Shown piece by piece: positions 28,186-38,106 of a DNA stretch of 64,000 bases. Under the pieces are notes generated by a model. It was not told the DNA's origin and did no database searches. It was given only the letters and a program-made list of their open reading frames with translations. Made by a program: the position numbers and the translations under genes. The DNA lies in contig NZ_AP014815.1 in the NCBI RefSeq assembly GCF_001548095.1, positions 1 to 64,000 on the forward strand, read 5' to 3'. The first letter of the stretch is position 1. The number at the start of each line of letters is the position of its first letter. Origin of the DNA: Geminocystis sp. NIES-3708. GTDB lineage: Bacteria > Cyanobacteriota > Cyanobacteriia > Cyanobacteriales > Cyanobacteriaceae.

Positions 28186-28785
28186 TTAAACTCTATCTTC
28201 GATAACTTTATCGATTAAACCATATTCAAGGGCTTCTTGAGCTGACATGAAATAGTCTCTATCAGTATCTTTGGCAATTTTTTCAATAGTTTGCCCTGTA
28301 TGATATGCCATCATGCTATTTAAGTCATCACGAATACGTAGAATTTCTTTAGCTTCGATTTCAATATCAGTAGCTTGTCTTCTTCCTTGTACTCCCCCTA
28401 AGGGTTGATGTATCATAATCCGAGAGTGAGGTAAGGCTAAACGTTTACCTTTTGCACCAGCTGTTAGTAAGAATGCTCCCATCGAAGCGGCTAAACCAAC
28501 ACAAATTGTTACAACTTCAGATTTTATATGTTGCATGGTGTCATAAATCGCAAGTCCAGCTGTTACCGAGCCACCGGGAGAGTTAATATAAAGATAGATA
28601 GGCTTATTATTGTCTTCGGAGTCGAGATACAACATCACCGCAATAATTTGGTTAGCTAAACTATCATTAACTCCTCTACCTAAAAAAATAATGCGTTCCC
28701 TATAAAGGCGATCATAAATATTAACCCAGTCGCTGTAAGGTTGTCCAGGTGCTTGATATGGAACTCTAGGTACTCCAATAGGCAT
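28186..28785 (-). CDS. clpP3: ATP-dependent Clp protease proteolytic subunit, ClpP3 type
   Basis: Serine protease subunit. With the inactive ClpR it forms the essential ClpP3/R core used by ClpC in cyanobacteria. Of 199 residues, the catalytic Ser is S101 in GLAASMGAF, His is H126 in MIHQPLGG, and the Asp lies in DTDRDYF (about 173-176). A short insert GRR follows the PLGG motif. The identification as ClpP3 comes from its place downstream of clpR on the same strand. The two are about 260 bases apart, and a conserved hairpin element stands 39 bases upstream of its ATG, so it may have its own promoter. Confidence 0.9.
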   Translation of the reverse strand: MPIGVPRVPYQAPGQPYSDWVNIYDRLYRERIIFLGRGVNDSLANQIIAVMLYLDSEDNNKPIYLYINSPGGSVTAGLAIYDTMQHIKSEVVTICVGLAASMGAFLLTAGAKGKRLALPHSRIMIHQPLGGVQGRRQATDIEIEAKEILRIRDDLNSMMAYHTGQTIEKIAKDTDRDYFMSAQEALEYGLIDKVIEDRV

Positions 28786-28824
28786 AGTTTTATCTTTTTA
28801 ATTTTGTTAAAGTGAATAAAATGG

Positions 28825-28846
28825 TTAGACTTCTTTTAGAAGCTAA
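28825..28846. promoter_or_regulatory. Conserved palindrome upstream of clpP3
   Basis: On the gene strand it reads TTAGCTTCTAAAAGAAGTCTAA: arms CTTCT and AGAAG around AAA. Nearly the same sequence, in the same orientation, stands before the ACO gene (38025-38046) and before the response regulator (49586-49607). It may be an operator or a 5' leader hairpin. Confidence 0.45.
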
Positions 28847-29049
28847 GGAATGAGGAATAGGCAATAGTAATAAGAATTGATCATTTCTAAATAAGAATTG
28901 ATTTTAAATTTCTTTTTCTGGAAATGTCTATTGATGTTAATAATTGACAATAAATTTTGATGAATTGTTCAGAAATCTATCTTTGAATTGTTACCTTTAT
29001 CAAGATAAGACTTTCGATTTAACATCAGTTAAGTAAGAAAGATAAATTA

Positions 29050-29736
29050 TCAATTAACTGGTGCTAAAGGCACAGGTAAATCTTTACTGCTTTCTAAAAC
29101 TTTGTCAATAATGCCATATTCTTTAGCTTGTTGAGGATTCATATAGAACATACGATCTGTATCTTTCTCTATTTTTTCAGGAGTTTGTCCTGTTTTATCC
29201 GCAAGAATGTTAAGCATTACTCTTTTATTGACGATAACTTCTTTTGCACGAATTTGAATATCCGTAGCTTGTCCTTGTGCTCCTTGTCTAGCTTGATGGA
29301 GAATAATACTAGCATGGGGAAGACTTGCTCGACACCCTTTTGTGCCAGAGGCTAAAATCATAGCGGCTGTGCCCATTGCTTGACCTAAACAGATAGTATG
29401 TACAGGAGGCTTGATATAGCTGATAGTATCACAAATAGCAAAGGCTTCCGTTTCAAAGCCGATGGAATCTCCTCCATACCAAGATGTACCTGTAGAGTTA
29501 ATATACAGATAAATAGGTTTTTCAGGATCATCAAATTGCAAAAATAACAATTGTGCAATGATTAATTCCGTAACATCAACCCCTAATTGATCTTTATACT
29601 CATCGGGGGAGACTAAAGGCAATCCTAAATAAACAATTCTTTCTTTTAACAACAAAGATGGTAAATCAGGAGGTGGGGTGCGATAATAAGCATCTCCTCG
29701 ATAGGGTGCACTTACAGCTTGAATTGGTGAATTCAT
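29050..29736 (-). CDS. clpR: ClpR, catalytically inactive Clp protease subunit
   Basis: ClpP paralogue that fills positions in the ClpP3/R ring. The active-site serine is missing: where ClpP has GLAASMGAF this protein has GQAMGTAAM, so Ser is replaced. His of the triad is kept in IILHQAR. The N-terminal part SAPYRGDAYYRTPPPDLPSL is the cyanobacterial ClpR signature. The ATG at 29736 (228 residues) is chosen over the longer frame opening at 29808 because that signature begins just after it. It is upstream of clpP3 in the order known from other cyanobacteria. Confidence 0.92.
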   Translation of the reverse strand: MNSPIQAVSAPYRGDAYYRTPPPDLPSLLLKERIVYLGLPLVSPDEYKDQLGVDVTELIIAQLLFLQFDDPEKPIYLYINSTGTSWYGGDSIGFETEAFAICDTISYIKPPVHTICLGQAMGTAAMILASGTKGCRASLPHASIILHQARQGAQGQATDIQIRAKEVIVNKRVMLNILADKTGQTPEKIEKDTDRMFYMNPQQAKEYGIIDKVLESSKDLPVPLAPVN

Positions 29737-29916
29737 TTTATTTTTAATCCTAACTCCACTTAAACTTTTCCTTTTTTGATTGTGACATAATCTTGTTACT
29801 CTGTGCATTTACGGATGATTCTACTTCCTCAATTACAGTTAACATGGATCACCTGTTAATGCTATGTTAATTTATATGAAATAATTTTAAGTTTAAACTA
29901 AAAAGGTAGAGAAACA

Positions 29917-30387
29917 ATGAATTTTGAAATTCCCCAAGCCATTAAAACATGGTCACAATTTGGACACCCTCTTCTAATGTGGGTATTATTTGCTACAGCA
30001 ATTTATGCTTTATATTTAGGAATAAAAGCAAAACGCACTCGTCAAGCAGATAAAGAAACTAGAAAAGAATTAATCAAAGGTAATTTTGCTAATCGTCATC
30101 ATCAAGTCGGCTCAATTTTTCTCGCTTTAGTGGTTTTAGGTACAATAGGTGGCATGGCTGTTACCTATATTAATAATGGTAAGCTATTTGTCGGTCCTCA
30201 TTTATTAGCTGGTTTAGTCATGATGGCGATGGTAGCAGTTTCTGCATCTTTAGTGCCTTATATGCAAAAAGGTAATACTTTCGCTAGATTTACCCATGTT
30301 GGTATTAATATGAGTATGCTTTTAGTGTTTGGTTGGCAAGCATTTACGGGAATCGAAATCTTACAGAGAATTATCAGTAAATTATAA
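29917..30387 (+). CDS. DUF4079 membrane protein
   Basis: A 156-residue protein with four membrane helices (about 15-35, 60-82, 92-112 and 125-145), of the DUF4079 family found in cyanobacteria and plastids. Histidines lie near the helices (HPLL, NRHHQVGS, GPHLLAG, FTHVGIN), a pattern like heme-binding four-helix cytochromes, but no heme role is shown. ATG start with an AAAGG-type site upstream. It is divergent from clpR, with a 180-base spacer. Confidence 0.82.
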   Translation: MNFEIPQAIKTWSQFGHPLLMWVLFATAIYALYLGIKAKRTRQADKETRKELIKGNFANRHHQVGSIFLALVVLGTIGGMAVTYINNGKLFVGPHLLAGLVMMAMVAVSASLVPYMQKGNTFARFTHVGINMSMLLVFGWQAFTGIEILQRIISKL

Positions 30388-30738
30388 ACAGTTACGAATC
30401 AAGAGTAAGTAATAAGTACTTTAAACTAAGCTAATCTGAGATCGATACAAGAAAAATGATGAAAAAGACACAATTGATTAAATAGAAGAATTGACCATAT
30501 TTGTCTATTTTTAAAATAATTTGATTATCAAAAAATATAATCTCCTTGTCAGATTGTCTTCCAACCTATTTATCACTATTTTAGATCGAACTCAGATAAG
30601 CTAGAATAGATCATTCAATTACGACTTAAAACTCCAAGTTATTAAGCAATCATAGATGACCAAAAAACCGCGATTATTCAGTTACTAATTTCTCTAAAAT
30701 AGTACTTTTCAAAAGTTATAAATAAACATTAAAAACAG
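30388..30738. other. Spacer between DUF4079 gene and tRNA-Leu
   Basis: About 350 AT-rich bases with several short imperfect repeats. The longest open frames are under 15 codons without ribosome sites. I see no RNA gene, no clear terminator and no insertion element. Confidence 0.5.
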
Positions 30739-30823
30739 TGGGGGCGGAGAGACTTGAACTCTCACGACCGATAAAGGTCAACGGATTTTAAGTCCGCAGC
30801 GTCTACCATTCCGCCACGCCCCC
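30739..30823 (-). tRNA. trnL: tRNA-Leu(TAA), without intron
   Basis: An 85-base class II tRNA: acceptor GGGGGCG with CGCCCCC, D arm GCGG..., anticodon stem GCGGA/TCCGT with loop CTTAAAA (anticodon TAA), long variable arm (TGACC...GGTCG), T arm GAGAG TTCAAGT CTCTC, discriminator A. The anticodon loop is continuous, so the group I intron common in cyanobacterial tRNA-Leu(UAA) is absent. CCA is not encoded. Confidence 0.97.
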
Positions 30824-30849
30824 TTAGAGCAATTTGCTCACATTTATTT

Positions 30850-30878
30850 ATTGTATCTAGGATTAATTAAAAAAGCAA
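30850..30878 (-). promoter_or_regulatory. Promoter for tRNA-Leu
   Basis: On the minus strand TTGCTT (30878-30873) and TACAAT (30855-30850) are 17 bases apart, a good sigma-70-type match. The predicted start is about 20 bases before the mature tRNA. Confidence 0.6.
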
Positions 30879-31029
30879 GGAAAAAAGAAAAAAATCTTGA
30901 AATGTCTTCAAATTATCCTTTTAAAAGAATTGATTAATCAGGTGAGTTCGGTTCATACTATGCCATAAAAGATAAAAGGTAGGTTAAATTGGTAGATGTA
31001 GTTTAATAATTAGATTTTTTAAAAATCCG

Positions 31030-31758
31030 ATGACAACAACAAGTAATTTTCGTGATGCCATTAAAAAAGCTCAAGGACAATCTTTATTAGGACCAAATGT
31101 AATTAATAAAGCGTTACCTTATCTTGGTGGTAGTTTAGTCTTAACTGCCGTTGGCACTTATGGCGGTTTGGGTATGATTCAATCTAACCCTGGTTTATTT
31201 ATGCCTACCTTTATTGGTGCAATAATTGCTCAATTAGTACTGTTTTTCGTAGTTAGAGGTATTGCTGAAAGGGCAAACAACAGTACCGCTTTACCTCTTT
31301 TAGTTTTATACAGTCTCTTAACTGGTTATACCCTTAGTGGTATTGTTTTTGTAGCTTTAGGTACTGATGGAGTCGGACTTAAAGGTGTAGCGATCGCTGC
31401 TTTGGGTTGTGGGATTACTTTTATTGTGGCAAGAAATATTGGCTCAAATCTCGGAGATGAAGACGGATTAGCCTTAACTAAAACTGTGCAGTTAGGAATA
31501 ATAGCTCTTTTGGTGGTTATTGTCTTACAGTTAGTCTTGAGCTTTTTCGGTATTTTTACTCCCACATGGCTAGAAATTGGGATTTCAGGTTTAGGAGTAT
31601 TTTTATTCGCAGGTGCATCAGTGGTAGATTTTTATATCTTACCTCGTGCTTATCGAGATGATCAGTATCTATCTGCATCTCTTTCTATGTACCTTACCTA
31701 TATCAATCTTTTTGTTTTTATTCTCAGATTATTGATTGCGATTAATAGTCGTGACTAA
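31030..31758 (+). CDS. Bax inhibitor-1 / YccA family membrane protein
   Basis: Seven-helix membrane protein of the BI-1 (TMBIM) family, 242 residues. Members of this family are calcium-leak or ion-conducting proteins (BsYetJ) or protease regulators (YccA). The order of helices and the family segments YSLLTGYTLSGIVFVALGT (about 93-111) and the C-terminal ASLSMYLTYINLFVFILRLL support the call. The late Asp in VVDFYILPRAYRDD corresponds to the region of the pH-sensing aspartates. It is followed by a perfect hairpin and then clpP. Confidence 0.87.
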   Translation: MTTTSNFRDAIKKAQGQSLLGPNVINKALPYLGGSLVLTAVGTYGGLGMIQSNPGLFMPTFIGAIIAQLVLFFVVRGIAERANNSTALPLLVLYSLLTGYTLSGIVFVALGTDGVGLKGVAIAALGCGITFIVARNIGSNLGDEDGLALTKTVQLGIIALLVVIVLQLVLSFFGIFTPTWLEIGISGLGVFLFAGASVVDFYILPRAYRDDQYLSASLSMYLTYINLFVFILRLLIAINSRD

Positions 31759-31791
31759 TATTTTGGAGTATAAGTAATTGGTAGGTAATAA

Positions 31792-31810
31792 GGGCGAATA
31801 CCATTCGCCC
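31792..31810. repeat. GGGCGAAT hairpin repeat
   Basis: GGGCGAAT, three bases ACC, ATTCGCCC: a perfect 8-base stem 34 bases after the BI-1 gene. It lacks a U-tract. GC-rich hairpins like this are dispersed in many cyanobacterial spacers and may stabilise or end transcripts. Confidence 0.6.
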
Positions 31811-31905
31811 AATTCATAAATCATTTGAATAATCCCTCTGAATCTTACCCATATTAGGTACAATCAAGATTATCAAGAATAGTAAAGATAATTGAGATTA
31901 ACTGA

Positions 31906-32490
31906 ATGGTACCAACTGTTATTGAAACTTCGGGGCGTGGCGAACGTGCTTTCGATATTTATTCTCGTTTACTTAGAGAAAGAATAGTATTTTTAGGACA
32001 ACAAGTAACTGATGAACTAGCAAATTCTTTAGTTGCACAACTATTACTATTAGAAGCAGAAGATCCTGAAAAAGATATTTATCTCTACATTAACTCTCCT
32101 GGTGGTTCAGTGTCTGCAGGATTAGGTATTTTTGACACGATGAATCAAGTTAAGCCTGATGTTTGTACTATATGTGTTGGACTAGCAGCTAGTATGGGCG
32201 CATTTTTATTAAGTGCTGGTGCAAAAGGTAAAAGAATGAGTTTACCGAACTCCAGAATCATGATTCACCAACCATTAGGGGGCGCACAAGGACAAGCTAC
32301 AGACATCGAAATTCAGGCAAGAGAAATACTTTACCTCAAAAAACAACTAAATACTTATATGGCTTCTCATACAGGGCAAACTCTCGAAAAAATCGAAGAA
32401 GATACTGAAAGAGATTTCTTTATGTCAGCACAAGAAGCTAAAGATTACGGTTTAATTGATCAAGTTGTCACCCGTGCCCCTAAATCCTAA
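31906..32490 (+). CDS. clpP: ATP-dependent Clp protease proteolytic subunit ClpP
   Basis: Active ClpP serine protease of 194 residues. Ser is S96 in GLAASMGAF, His is H121 in [17 protein letters not shown], and the Asp lies in DTERDFFMS. The N-terminus ([20 protein letters not shown]) is typical of the cyanobacterial ClpP1/ClpP2 group. No clpX follows, which argues slightly for ClpP1, but I leave the number open. It is the third member of the Clp protease family within 4.5 kb, on the opposite strand from clpR-clpP3. Confidence 0.93.
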   Translation: MVPTVIETSGRGERAFDIYSRLLRERIVFLGQQVTDELANSLVAQLLLLEAEDPEKDIYLYINSPGGSVSAGLGIFDTMNQVKPDVCTICVGLAASMGAFLLSAGAKGKRMSLPNSRIMIHQPLGGAQGQATDIEIQAREILYLKKQLNTYMASHTGQTLEKIEEDTERDFFMSAQEAKDYGLIDQVVTRAPKS

Positions 32491-32523
32491 GTAATAAGTG
32501 AACAAAGGCAATAATAATAAGTA

Positions 32524-32641
32524 GGTTGAGACGCATTTAACTTACTGTTTAAAAAATTAGTAAAAAAATTAAAAAACTCAAACTCTTACCTATTATATTG
32601 CCTAGCTTCACCAGTCACTTTAGATGTGTTTTAGCTTATTT
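32524..32641. repeat. Degenerate TAAGCTAAAAC-family element
   Basis: The right arm at 32617-32641 reads, on the minus strand, AATAAGCTAAAACACATC; the left arm near 32524 (GTTGAGACGCATTTAACT) pairs with it through several G-U-type differences. Size and arms resemble the element at 26710-26814. It lies between clpP and ycf3. Confidence 0.35.
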
Positions 32642-32682
32642 AATTGCTCATTGTTAATTATTAATTATTAATTGTTTAATAT

Positions 32683-33204
32683 ATGCCAAGATCTCAAAGA
32701 AATGATAATTTTATAGATAAAACTTTTACCGTTATGGCGGATATTATTTTAAAAGTTTTACCCATTGATGCTAAATCAAAAGAAGCTTTTGTTTATTATC
32801 GTGATGGAATGTCTGCTCAAGCCGATGGTGAATATGCCGAAGCTTTAGATAATTATTATGAGGCTCTTAAATTAGAAGAAGATTCTAATGATCGAAGTGA
32901 AATCTTATATAATATAGGCTTAATTCATGCCAGTAATGGTAAATTAGACGAAGCCTTAGACTATTACCATCAGTCATTAGAATTAAATCCCCGTAAACCT
33001 TCTGTGTTAAATAATATTGCCGTTATTTATCATCATCAAGGAGAAAAGTGTAAACAAGAAACAGAAGAAGACGAAGCGGAAAGATTATTTGATAAAGCCG
33101 CAGAATATTGGAAACAAGCCATCAGAATTTCTCCAAATAGTTATTTAGAAGCTCAAAATTGGCTTAAAACGACGGGAAGATCTGAAATGGATATATTTTT
33201 TTAA
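32683..33204 (+). CDS. ycf3: Photosystem I assembly protein Ycf3
   Basis: TPR protein required for assembly of PsaA/PsaB into photosystem I at the thylakoid. The 173 residues match the conserved plastid/cyanobacterial protein from the start ([20 protein letters not shown]) and show three tandem TPR units: about 35-68 ([20 protein letters not shown]), 72-105 ([19 protein letters not shown]) and 109-152. The length is normal. No partner gene is adjacent. Confidence 0.97.
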   Translation: MPRSQRNDNFIDKTFTVMADIILKVLPIDAKSKEAFVYYRDGMSAQADGEYAEALDNYYEALKLEEDSNDRSEILYNIGLIHASNGKLDEALDYYHQSLELNPRKPSVLNNIAVIYHHQGEKCKQETEEDEAERLFDKAAEYWKQAIRISPNSYLEAQNWLKTTGRSEMDIFF

Positions 33205-33374
33205 CCAGCTTTTTATTAGTTAATAATTAAGGCAATTAACATTAATAATTATTTTTTTGTTATTTTAATAATCTTTTTTTCATAAGTACTAAAACATAAT
33301 AAATTATACATTTTAAACTTATAAAAATTATCCATAAACTCGATTAATTATTACTTCATCAAAATGTAAAAGTA

Positions 33375-36300
33375 ATGTATTCTCAATCTGATTATCCTCT
33401 TGAATCTAGCAAAAATCTGCCCATCAGCGATGATTTTATAACAGTTGCTTTGGATACTCCTTTGCTGGAAGTAATTATTAAGATCAGTGAACGTTACTTT
33501 AAATTGGATAAAAGAAATAGACAGCAAAAATCTTCTGTGAGTTGTGCTTTAGTGGTGAGTAATCACCGTTTAGTAGGATTAATTACTGAAAGAGATATTG
33601 TTAAACTATCTGCACAATTATTACCTTTAGAAAAAATGGTAGCAGCAGAAATAATGACAAGGGATTTAATTACTTTTTCTGCTGATAAATTGATCAATTT
33701 AGTAGATTTAATTGATATTTTTAAACATCATCACATTCGTCATTTACCCATTGTTAATGATCAAGAAGAAGTAGTTGGTATAGTTACGCCTAATAGTATT
33801 AGATCAACTTTGCAACCTTTAGATTTATTAAAACATCGTTATATTGGTGAAGTGATGAGTAGAAATATGATTTATGCTTCGCCTCATCAAAGACTAATAG
33901 ATTTAGTTAACTTAATGGCAGATAATCATATTAGTTGTGTGGTTATTGGGGAAAAAACTGATAGAGATACCATTAAACCAGTAGGAATTATCACCGAAAA
34001 AGATATTGTGCGTTATCAAGCGATTCGGTTAGATTTTAATACTGTAGAAGCTAAAGAAGTTATGACTGTGCCATTAATGGTAATTTCTGCTGAAGAATGT
34101 CTTTGGAATGCTCATGAAATTATGCAAAAGAATCACCTACGTCGATTAGTGGTAGTAGATTCTTTGGGGGATTTAATCGGAATTATTACTCAAAGTAGTG
34201 TTTTAGACGGTATAGATCCTAGAGAACTACAAGGGGTAATTAGCGTTTTAGAGCGTCAAGTAGAAGTTTTACAAACAGAAAAGACGAATTTATTAAAACA
34301 ATTAATTCAAGAACAAAAACATAATTTACAGTCTGTGGAAAAAAGAGGTAAGCTAATATCAGACATTGCCTTACGTATTCGCTCTTCACTAGATTTAAAG
34401 ATTATTTTACAAACTGCTGTTAATGAAATTCTTTCTCTTTTAGAAGTTGATAGAGTGGTGGTTTATCGTTTTCGAGATGGTGATGGAGAAATAGCAGTAG
34501 AAGCTGTTAAAAAGAATTCTTTATCCCTTATTGGCTATATTGTCAAAGATGAATGTTTTACTCCAGAGTGGTTGAATTGTGCTAAGTCAAGAGAAACAAA
34601 AGTAATGGAAGATATTTCTTTTGCCAAAATTAATCCTTGTCATCGAGAATTATTACAAAGTTTTCAGGTTAAAGCTAACTTAGTGGTGTCAATTATTGTT
34701 AATGATAAGTTATGGGGTTTATTAGTTGCCCATGATTGCACAAATCCTCATGTTTGGTTAAGAGAAGAAATTGAACTTTTAGAACAATTATCAGTACAAT
34801 TAGCTATTGGTATTCAACAAGCTACTTTATTAAAACAAGTACAAAAAGGTAGTGCTAATTTAGAGTTTAAAGTTAATCAACGCACCACAGAATTACAGAC
34901 GTTAAATTATAAATATCAACAAGAGTTAATTAAATCAATTCAAATTCAGTCAGAGTTAAATCGCACGGAAAAAACTCTCTCAGGGATTCTCGATGTAGCT
35001 AATGATGCCATTATTTCAGTGAATCATCGCCAAGAAATTATTATGTTTAATCAAGGTGCGACAAAAATTTTCGGTTATCAACCAGAAGAGGTAATGGGTA
35101 AATCTTTAGATATTTTATTACCTCAACGTTTTATTAATTCTCATCGTCAATATGTAAAAAAGTTTGAATTTTCTCCTCAAATTAATCGTTGTCAATCCAT
35201 GAATCCTAATACTGAAAGATTAGTTTTTGGGCTTCGTCGCAATGGGGAAGAGTTTCCTGCGGAGGCTTCTATTTCTAAATTAGAAATTAATCAAGAAGTT
35301 ATTTTTACAGTGATTTTACGAGATGTTAGTGAAAAAGTTGCTTTAGAAGCAGAAAGGAAACAGTTAGCTTATTTTCTCGAGGTTAGCCTTAATGAAGTTT
35401 ATGTTTTTTCTGCCGATACTTTTAAATTCATCTATGCTAATCGAGGTGCATTACAAAATATTGACTATGATTTAAAAACTCTCCAGACTTTAACTCTTCT
35501 TGATATCAAACCAGAATATAGTTATGACAAATTTACTGAATTAATTAAACCTCTTGTAAATAAAGAAAAAGAAATTATTGTTTTTCAAACTATTCATCAA
35601 CGTCAAGATAATTCTTATTATCCTATAGAAATTCATCTACAATTAATCAAACAAAATAATCAATCAGTATTTCTTGCCATCGGTAATGATATAACCCAAC
35701 GCCTAAAAGCTGAATCAGCAATCAAAGAAAGTGAAATACGTTTTCAGATTATGGCAGATAATGCCCCAGTTTTGATTTGGGTATCTGGAAAAGATGGTTT
35801 ATGTAATTATGTTAATAAAACATGGTTAGATTTTAGTGGGCATACTTTAGAAGAAGAAATTGGTAATGGTTGGTTATCTAATATTCATCCTGATGACATT
35901 ACACAATCCAACAATATTTATTTATCTTCTTTTGATTTACAATCTTCTTTTCAGATGGAATATCGTATGCGTCGTTTTGATGGTAAATACTATTGGTTTT
36001 TAGATGTAGGTATTCCTCGTTATGATCAGTCTGGGGAATTTTTGGGATATATTGGTTCTTGTACTGATATTAGTGATCGCAAAGTTACAGAAGATAAGTT
36101 ACAGCAACAATTGAATAAAAGTATTTTATTGACGAAAATTACTGACAAAATTCGTCAAAGTTTAAATCCTGACGAAATTTTCGCTACCGCTGCCCAAGTA
36201 ATAGGTAATACTTTTGGCGTAGATCAAGCTATGATTTTTACCTATCAAGAAGAAAAAAATCCTGTCATTGTTTCTGTGTCTGAATATATTAAGGGCGATT

Positions 36301-37817
36301 TACCTTCTCTATTAGGTATAAAAATTCCGATTATTGATAATAAGTATATGGAAGCTCTTTTAACTACAGAAAAAGCTATTGCTGTTAATAATACGGAGAA
36401 TCATCCTTTACTTTTAAAGGTACAAGATATGTTAAAAATGATGTCTCTAAAGTCTTTATTAACTTGTTGTACTTTTTATCGAGGAAAAGTAAATGGTTGT
36501 ATCGGCTTACATTATTGTCATCAAAATCATCAATGGAGTCAAGAAGAAATCGAATTACTAGAAGCTGTTTGTGCACAATTGGGCATTGCTATTGCACAAG
36601 CAGATTTATTAAAAAGAGAAAAACAAAGACTATATCAGTTAGCCTTAAAAAATAAATTATTGCAACAGGCGAGAAAAGAAGCCGATTTAGCTAACCAATC
36701 GAAAAGTGAATTTTTAGCGATGATGAGTCACGAAATTCGCACTCCCATGAATGGGGTAATTGGCATGATTAATTTATTAGAAGATACTGTTTTAAATTCT
36801 CAGCAACGAGATTATTTAACTACTATTCGTCATAGTGGTGAGAGTTTATTAGTGATTCTCAATGATATTCTTGATTTTTCTAAAATAGAATCTGGCAAAT
36901 TAGAATTAGAAAATCAACCTTTTAATCTTCTTGAATCTATCAAAAGCGTTATTGATTTATTACAATTTCAAGCAAAGGCTAAAAATTTAAAGTTACAATA
37001 TAATTGTAACTCTCAAACGCCCCATTTTTTCAAGGGAGACGTAACCAGAATTAGACAAATTTTAGTTAATCTTATCGGCAATGCTTTAAAATTTACCGAG
37101 CAAGGTTCAGTTACTTTATATATTACCAGCAAACATATAAAAGATAGTCAATATACAATTCAATTTGCAATTCAAGACACTGGTATAGGAATTCCCGAAG
37201 AAAGATTAAATCGCCTTTTTAAAGCCTTTTCCCAAGTTGATGCTTCTACCACTCGTAAATATGGTGGCACTGGTTTAGGGTTGGTTATCAGTAAACGTTT
37301 GGCAGAAATTATGGGAGGTGAAATGTGGGTAAAATCAAAAGAAAATATCGGCTCAACTTTTTATTTTACGATTCTAACCGAAGTAGTTAACTCATCCACA
37401 ATCAATAATTCCACATCCAACATTCAGCAACCTTCTCCTATTTCTCCTAATCTATTGAAAATTCTCTTAGCAGAAGATAATATCATCAACCAAAAAGTAG
37501 CTTTATTAACTCTTCAAAAGTTAGGCTTTCAAGCAGATGTAGTTAATAATGGTTTGGAAGTTATTGAAGCAGTTAAATTTAATCATTACGACGTAATCTT
37601 TATGGATATACAAATGCCTCAATTAGATGGTTTACAAACGACTCACTGGATTCGTCAAAATCTTTCTATACAACCTTGTATTATAGCTATGACTGCTAAT
37701 GCTATGGAAGGCGATCGCCAAATTTGCTTAGATGCAGGGATGAATGACTATATTTCCAAGCCTGTTAAACGAGAATCTTTAGAAAAAGTGTTAAACCAGT
37801 TAATAATTAGAAATTAG
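33375..37817 (+). CDS. Hybrid sensor histidine kinase (CBS, GAF, PAS, HisKA, HATPase, REC)
   Basis: A 1480-residue multi-sensor kinase. Order seen: two CBS pairs (about 20-290, with VGLITERDIV, VGIVTPNS, VGIITEKDIV and IGIITQSS), a GAF domain (about 325-490), a coiled linker, PAS domains (about 530-650, 660-780 and 785-905, each with its C-terminal RDVSE/NDITQ/TDISDRK end), a second GAF (about 915-1075), HisKA with phospho-His in MMSHEIRTPMNG (about 1118), HATPase with DTGIGIP and GTGLGLV, and a receiver (about 1355-1475) with phospho-Asp in VIFMDIQMP. There are no membrane segments, so it is cytosolic. CBS pairs suggest adenine-nucleotide sensing. It ends near the ACO gene; the target is unknown. 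Confidence 0.93.
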   Translation: MYSQSDYPLESSKNLPISDDFITVALDTPLLEVIIKISERYFKLDKRNRQQKSSVSCALVVSNHRLVGLITERDIVKLSAQLLPLEKMVAAEIMTRDLITFSADKLINLVDLIDIFKHHHIRHLPIVNDQEEVVGIVTPNSIRSTLQPLDLLKHRYIGEVMSRNMIYASPHQRLIDLVNLMADNHISCVVIGEKTDRDTIKPVGIITEKDIVRYQAIRLDFNTVEAKEVMTVPLMVISAEECLWNAHEIMQKNHLRRLVVVDSLGDLIGIITQSSVLDGIDPRELQGVISVLERQVEVLQTEKTNLLKQLIQEQKHNLQSVEKRGKLISDIALRIRSSLDLKIILQTAVNEILSLLEVDRVVVYRFRDGDGEIAVEAVKKNSLSLIGYIVKDECFTPEWLNCAKSRETKVMEDISFAKINPCHRELLQSFQVKANLVVSIIVNDKLWGLLVAHDCTNPHVWLREEIELLEQLSVQLAIGIQQATLLKQVQKGSANLEFKVNQRTTELQTLNYKYQQELIKSIQIQSELNRTEKTLSGILDVANDAIISVNHRQEIIMFNQGATKIFGYQPEEVMGKSLDILLPQRFINSHRQYVKKFEFSPQINRCQSMNPNTERLVFGLRRNGEEFPAEASISKLEINQEVIFTVILRDVSEKVALEAERKQLAYFLEVSLNEVYVFSADTFKFIYANRGALQNIDYDLKTLQTLTLLDIKPEYSYDKFTELIKPLVNKEKEIIVFQTIHQRQDNSYYPIEIHLQLIKQNNQSVFLAIGNDITQRLKAESAIKESEIRFQIMADNAPVLIWVSGKDGLCNYVNKTWLDFSGHTLEEEIGNGWLSNIHPDDITQSNNIYLSSFDLQSSFQMEYRMRRFDGKYYWFLDVGIPRYDQSGEFLGYIGSCTDISDRKVTEDKLQQQLNKSILLTKITDKIRQSLNPDEIFATAAQVIGNTFGVDQAMIFTYQEEKNPVIVSVSEYIKGDLPSLLGIKIPIIDNKYMEALLTTEKAIAVNNTENHPLLLKVQDMLKMMSLKSLLTCCTFYRGKVNGCIGLHYCHQNHQWSQEEIELLEAVCAQLGIAIAQADLLKREKQRLYQLALKNKLLQQARKEADLANQSKSEFLAMMSHEIRTPMNGVIGMINLLEDTVLNSQQRDYLTTIRHSGESLLVILNDILDFSKIESGKLELENQPFNLLESIKSVIDLLQFQAKAKNLKLQYNCNSQTPHFFKGDVTRIRQILVNLIGNALKFTEQGSVTLYITSKHIKDSQYTIQFAIQDTGIGIPEERLNRLFKAFSQVDASTTRKYGGTGLGLVISKRLAEIMGGEMWVKSKENIGSTFYFTILTEVVNSSTINNSTSNIQQPSPISPNLLKILLAEDNIINQKVALLTLQKLGFQADVVNNGLEVIEAVKFNHYDVIFMDIQMPQLDGLQTTHWIRQNLSIQPCIIAMTANAMEGDRQICLDAGMNDYISKPVKRESLEKVLNQLIIRN

Positions 37818-38024
37818 AATTTTTTTGTTATCAGTTATCTGCTTTTATAGTCATTTTAAATAAGAATGAAACAGTTTAATAATATTAAAAATTCTCAAAA
37901 ACCTTGATTTGTCAGTATTATTCATCCTGCATATTTTTTCTAACTGTCTCAGTGTTATTTTAATTAACTATGATTACTGAGTGCTGATTTAATCAATAGC
38001 CGATTTTCCGAAATTACCCATTGC

Positions 38025-38046
38025 CTAACTTCTAAAAGAAGTCTAA
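38025..38046. promoter_or_regulatory. Conserved palindrome upstream of the ACO gene
   Basis: CTAACTTCTAAAAGAAGTCTAA, 60 bases before the ATG at 38107. It shares the core CTTCTAAAAGAAGTCTA and orientation with copies before clpP3 and the response regulator; a TTGCC or TTACC stretch precedes each core. Confidence 0.45.
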
Positions 38047-38106
38047 TGACAAATAACTTATAATAAATAATTGTAAATAAATATTAAGTTATTTTAAGAA
38101 AATATT

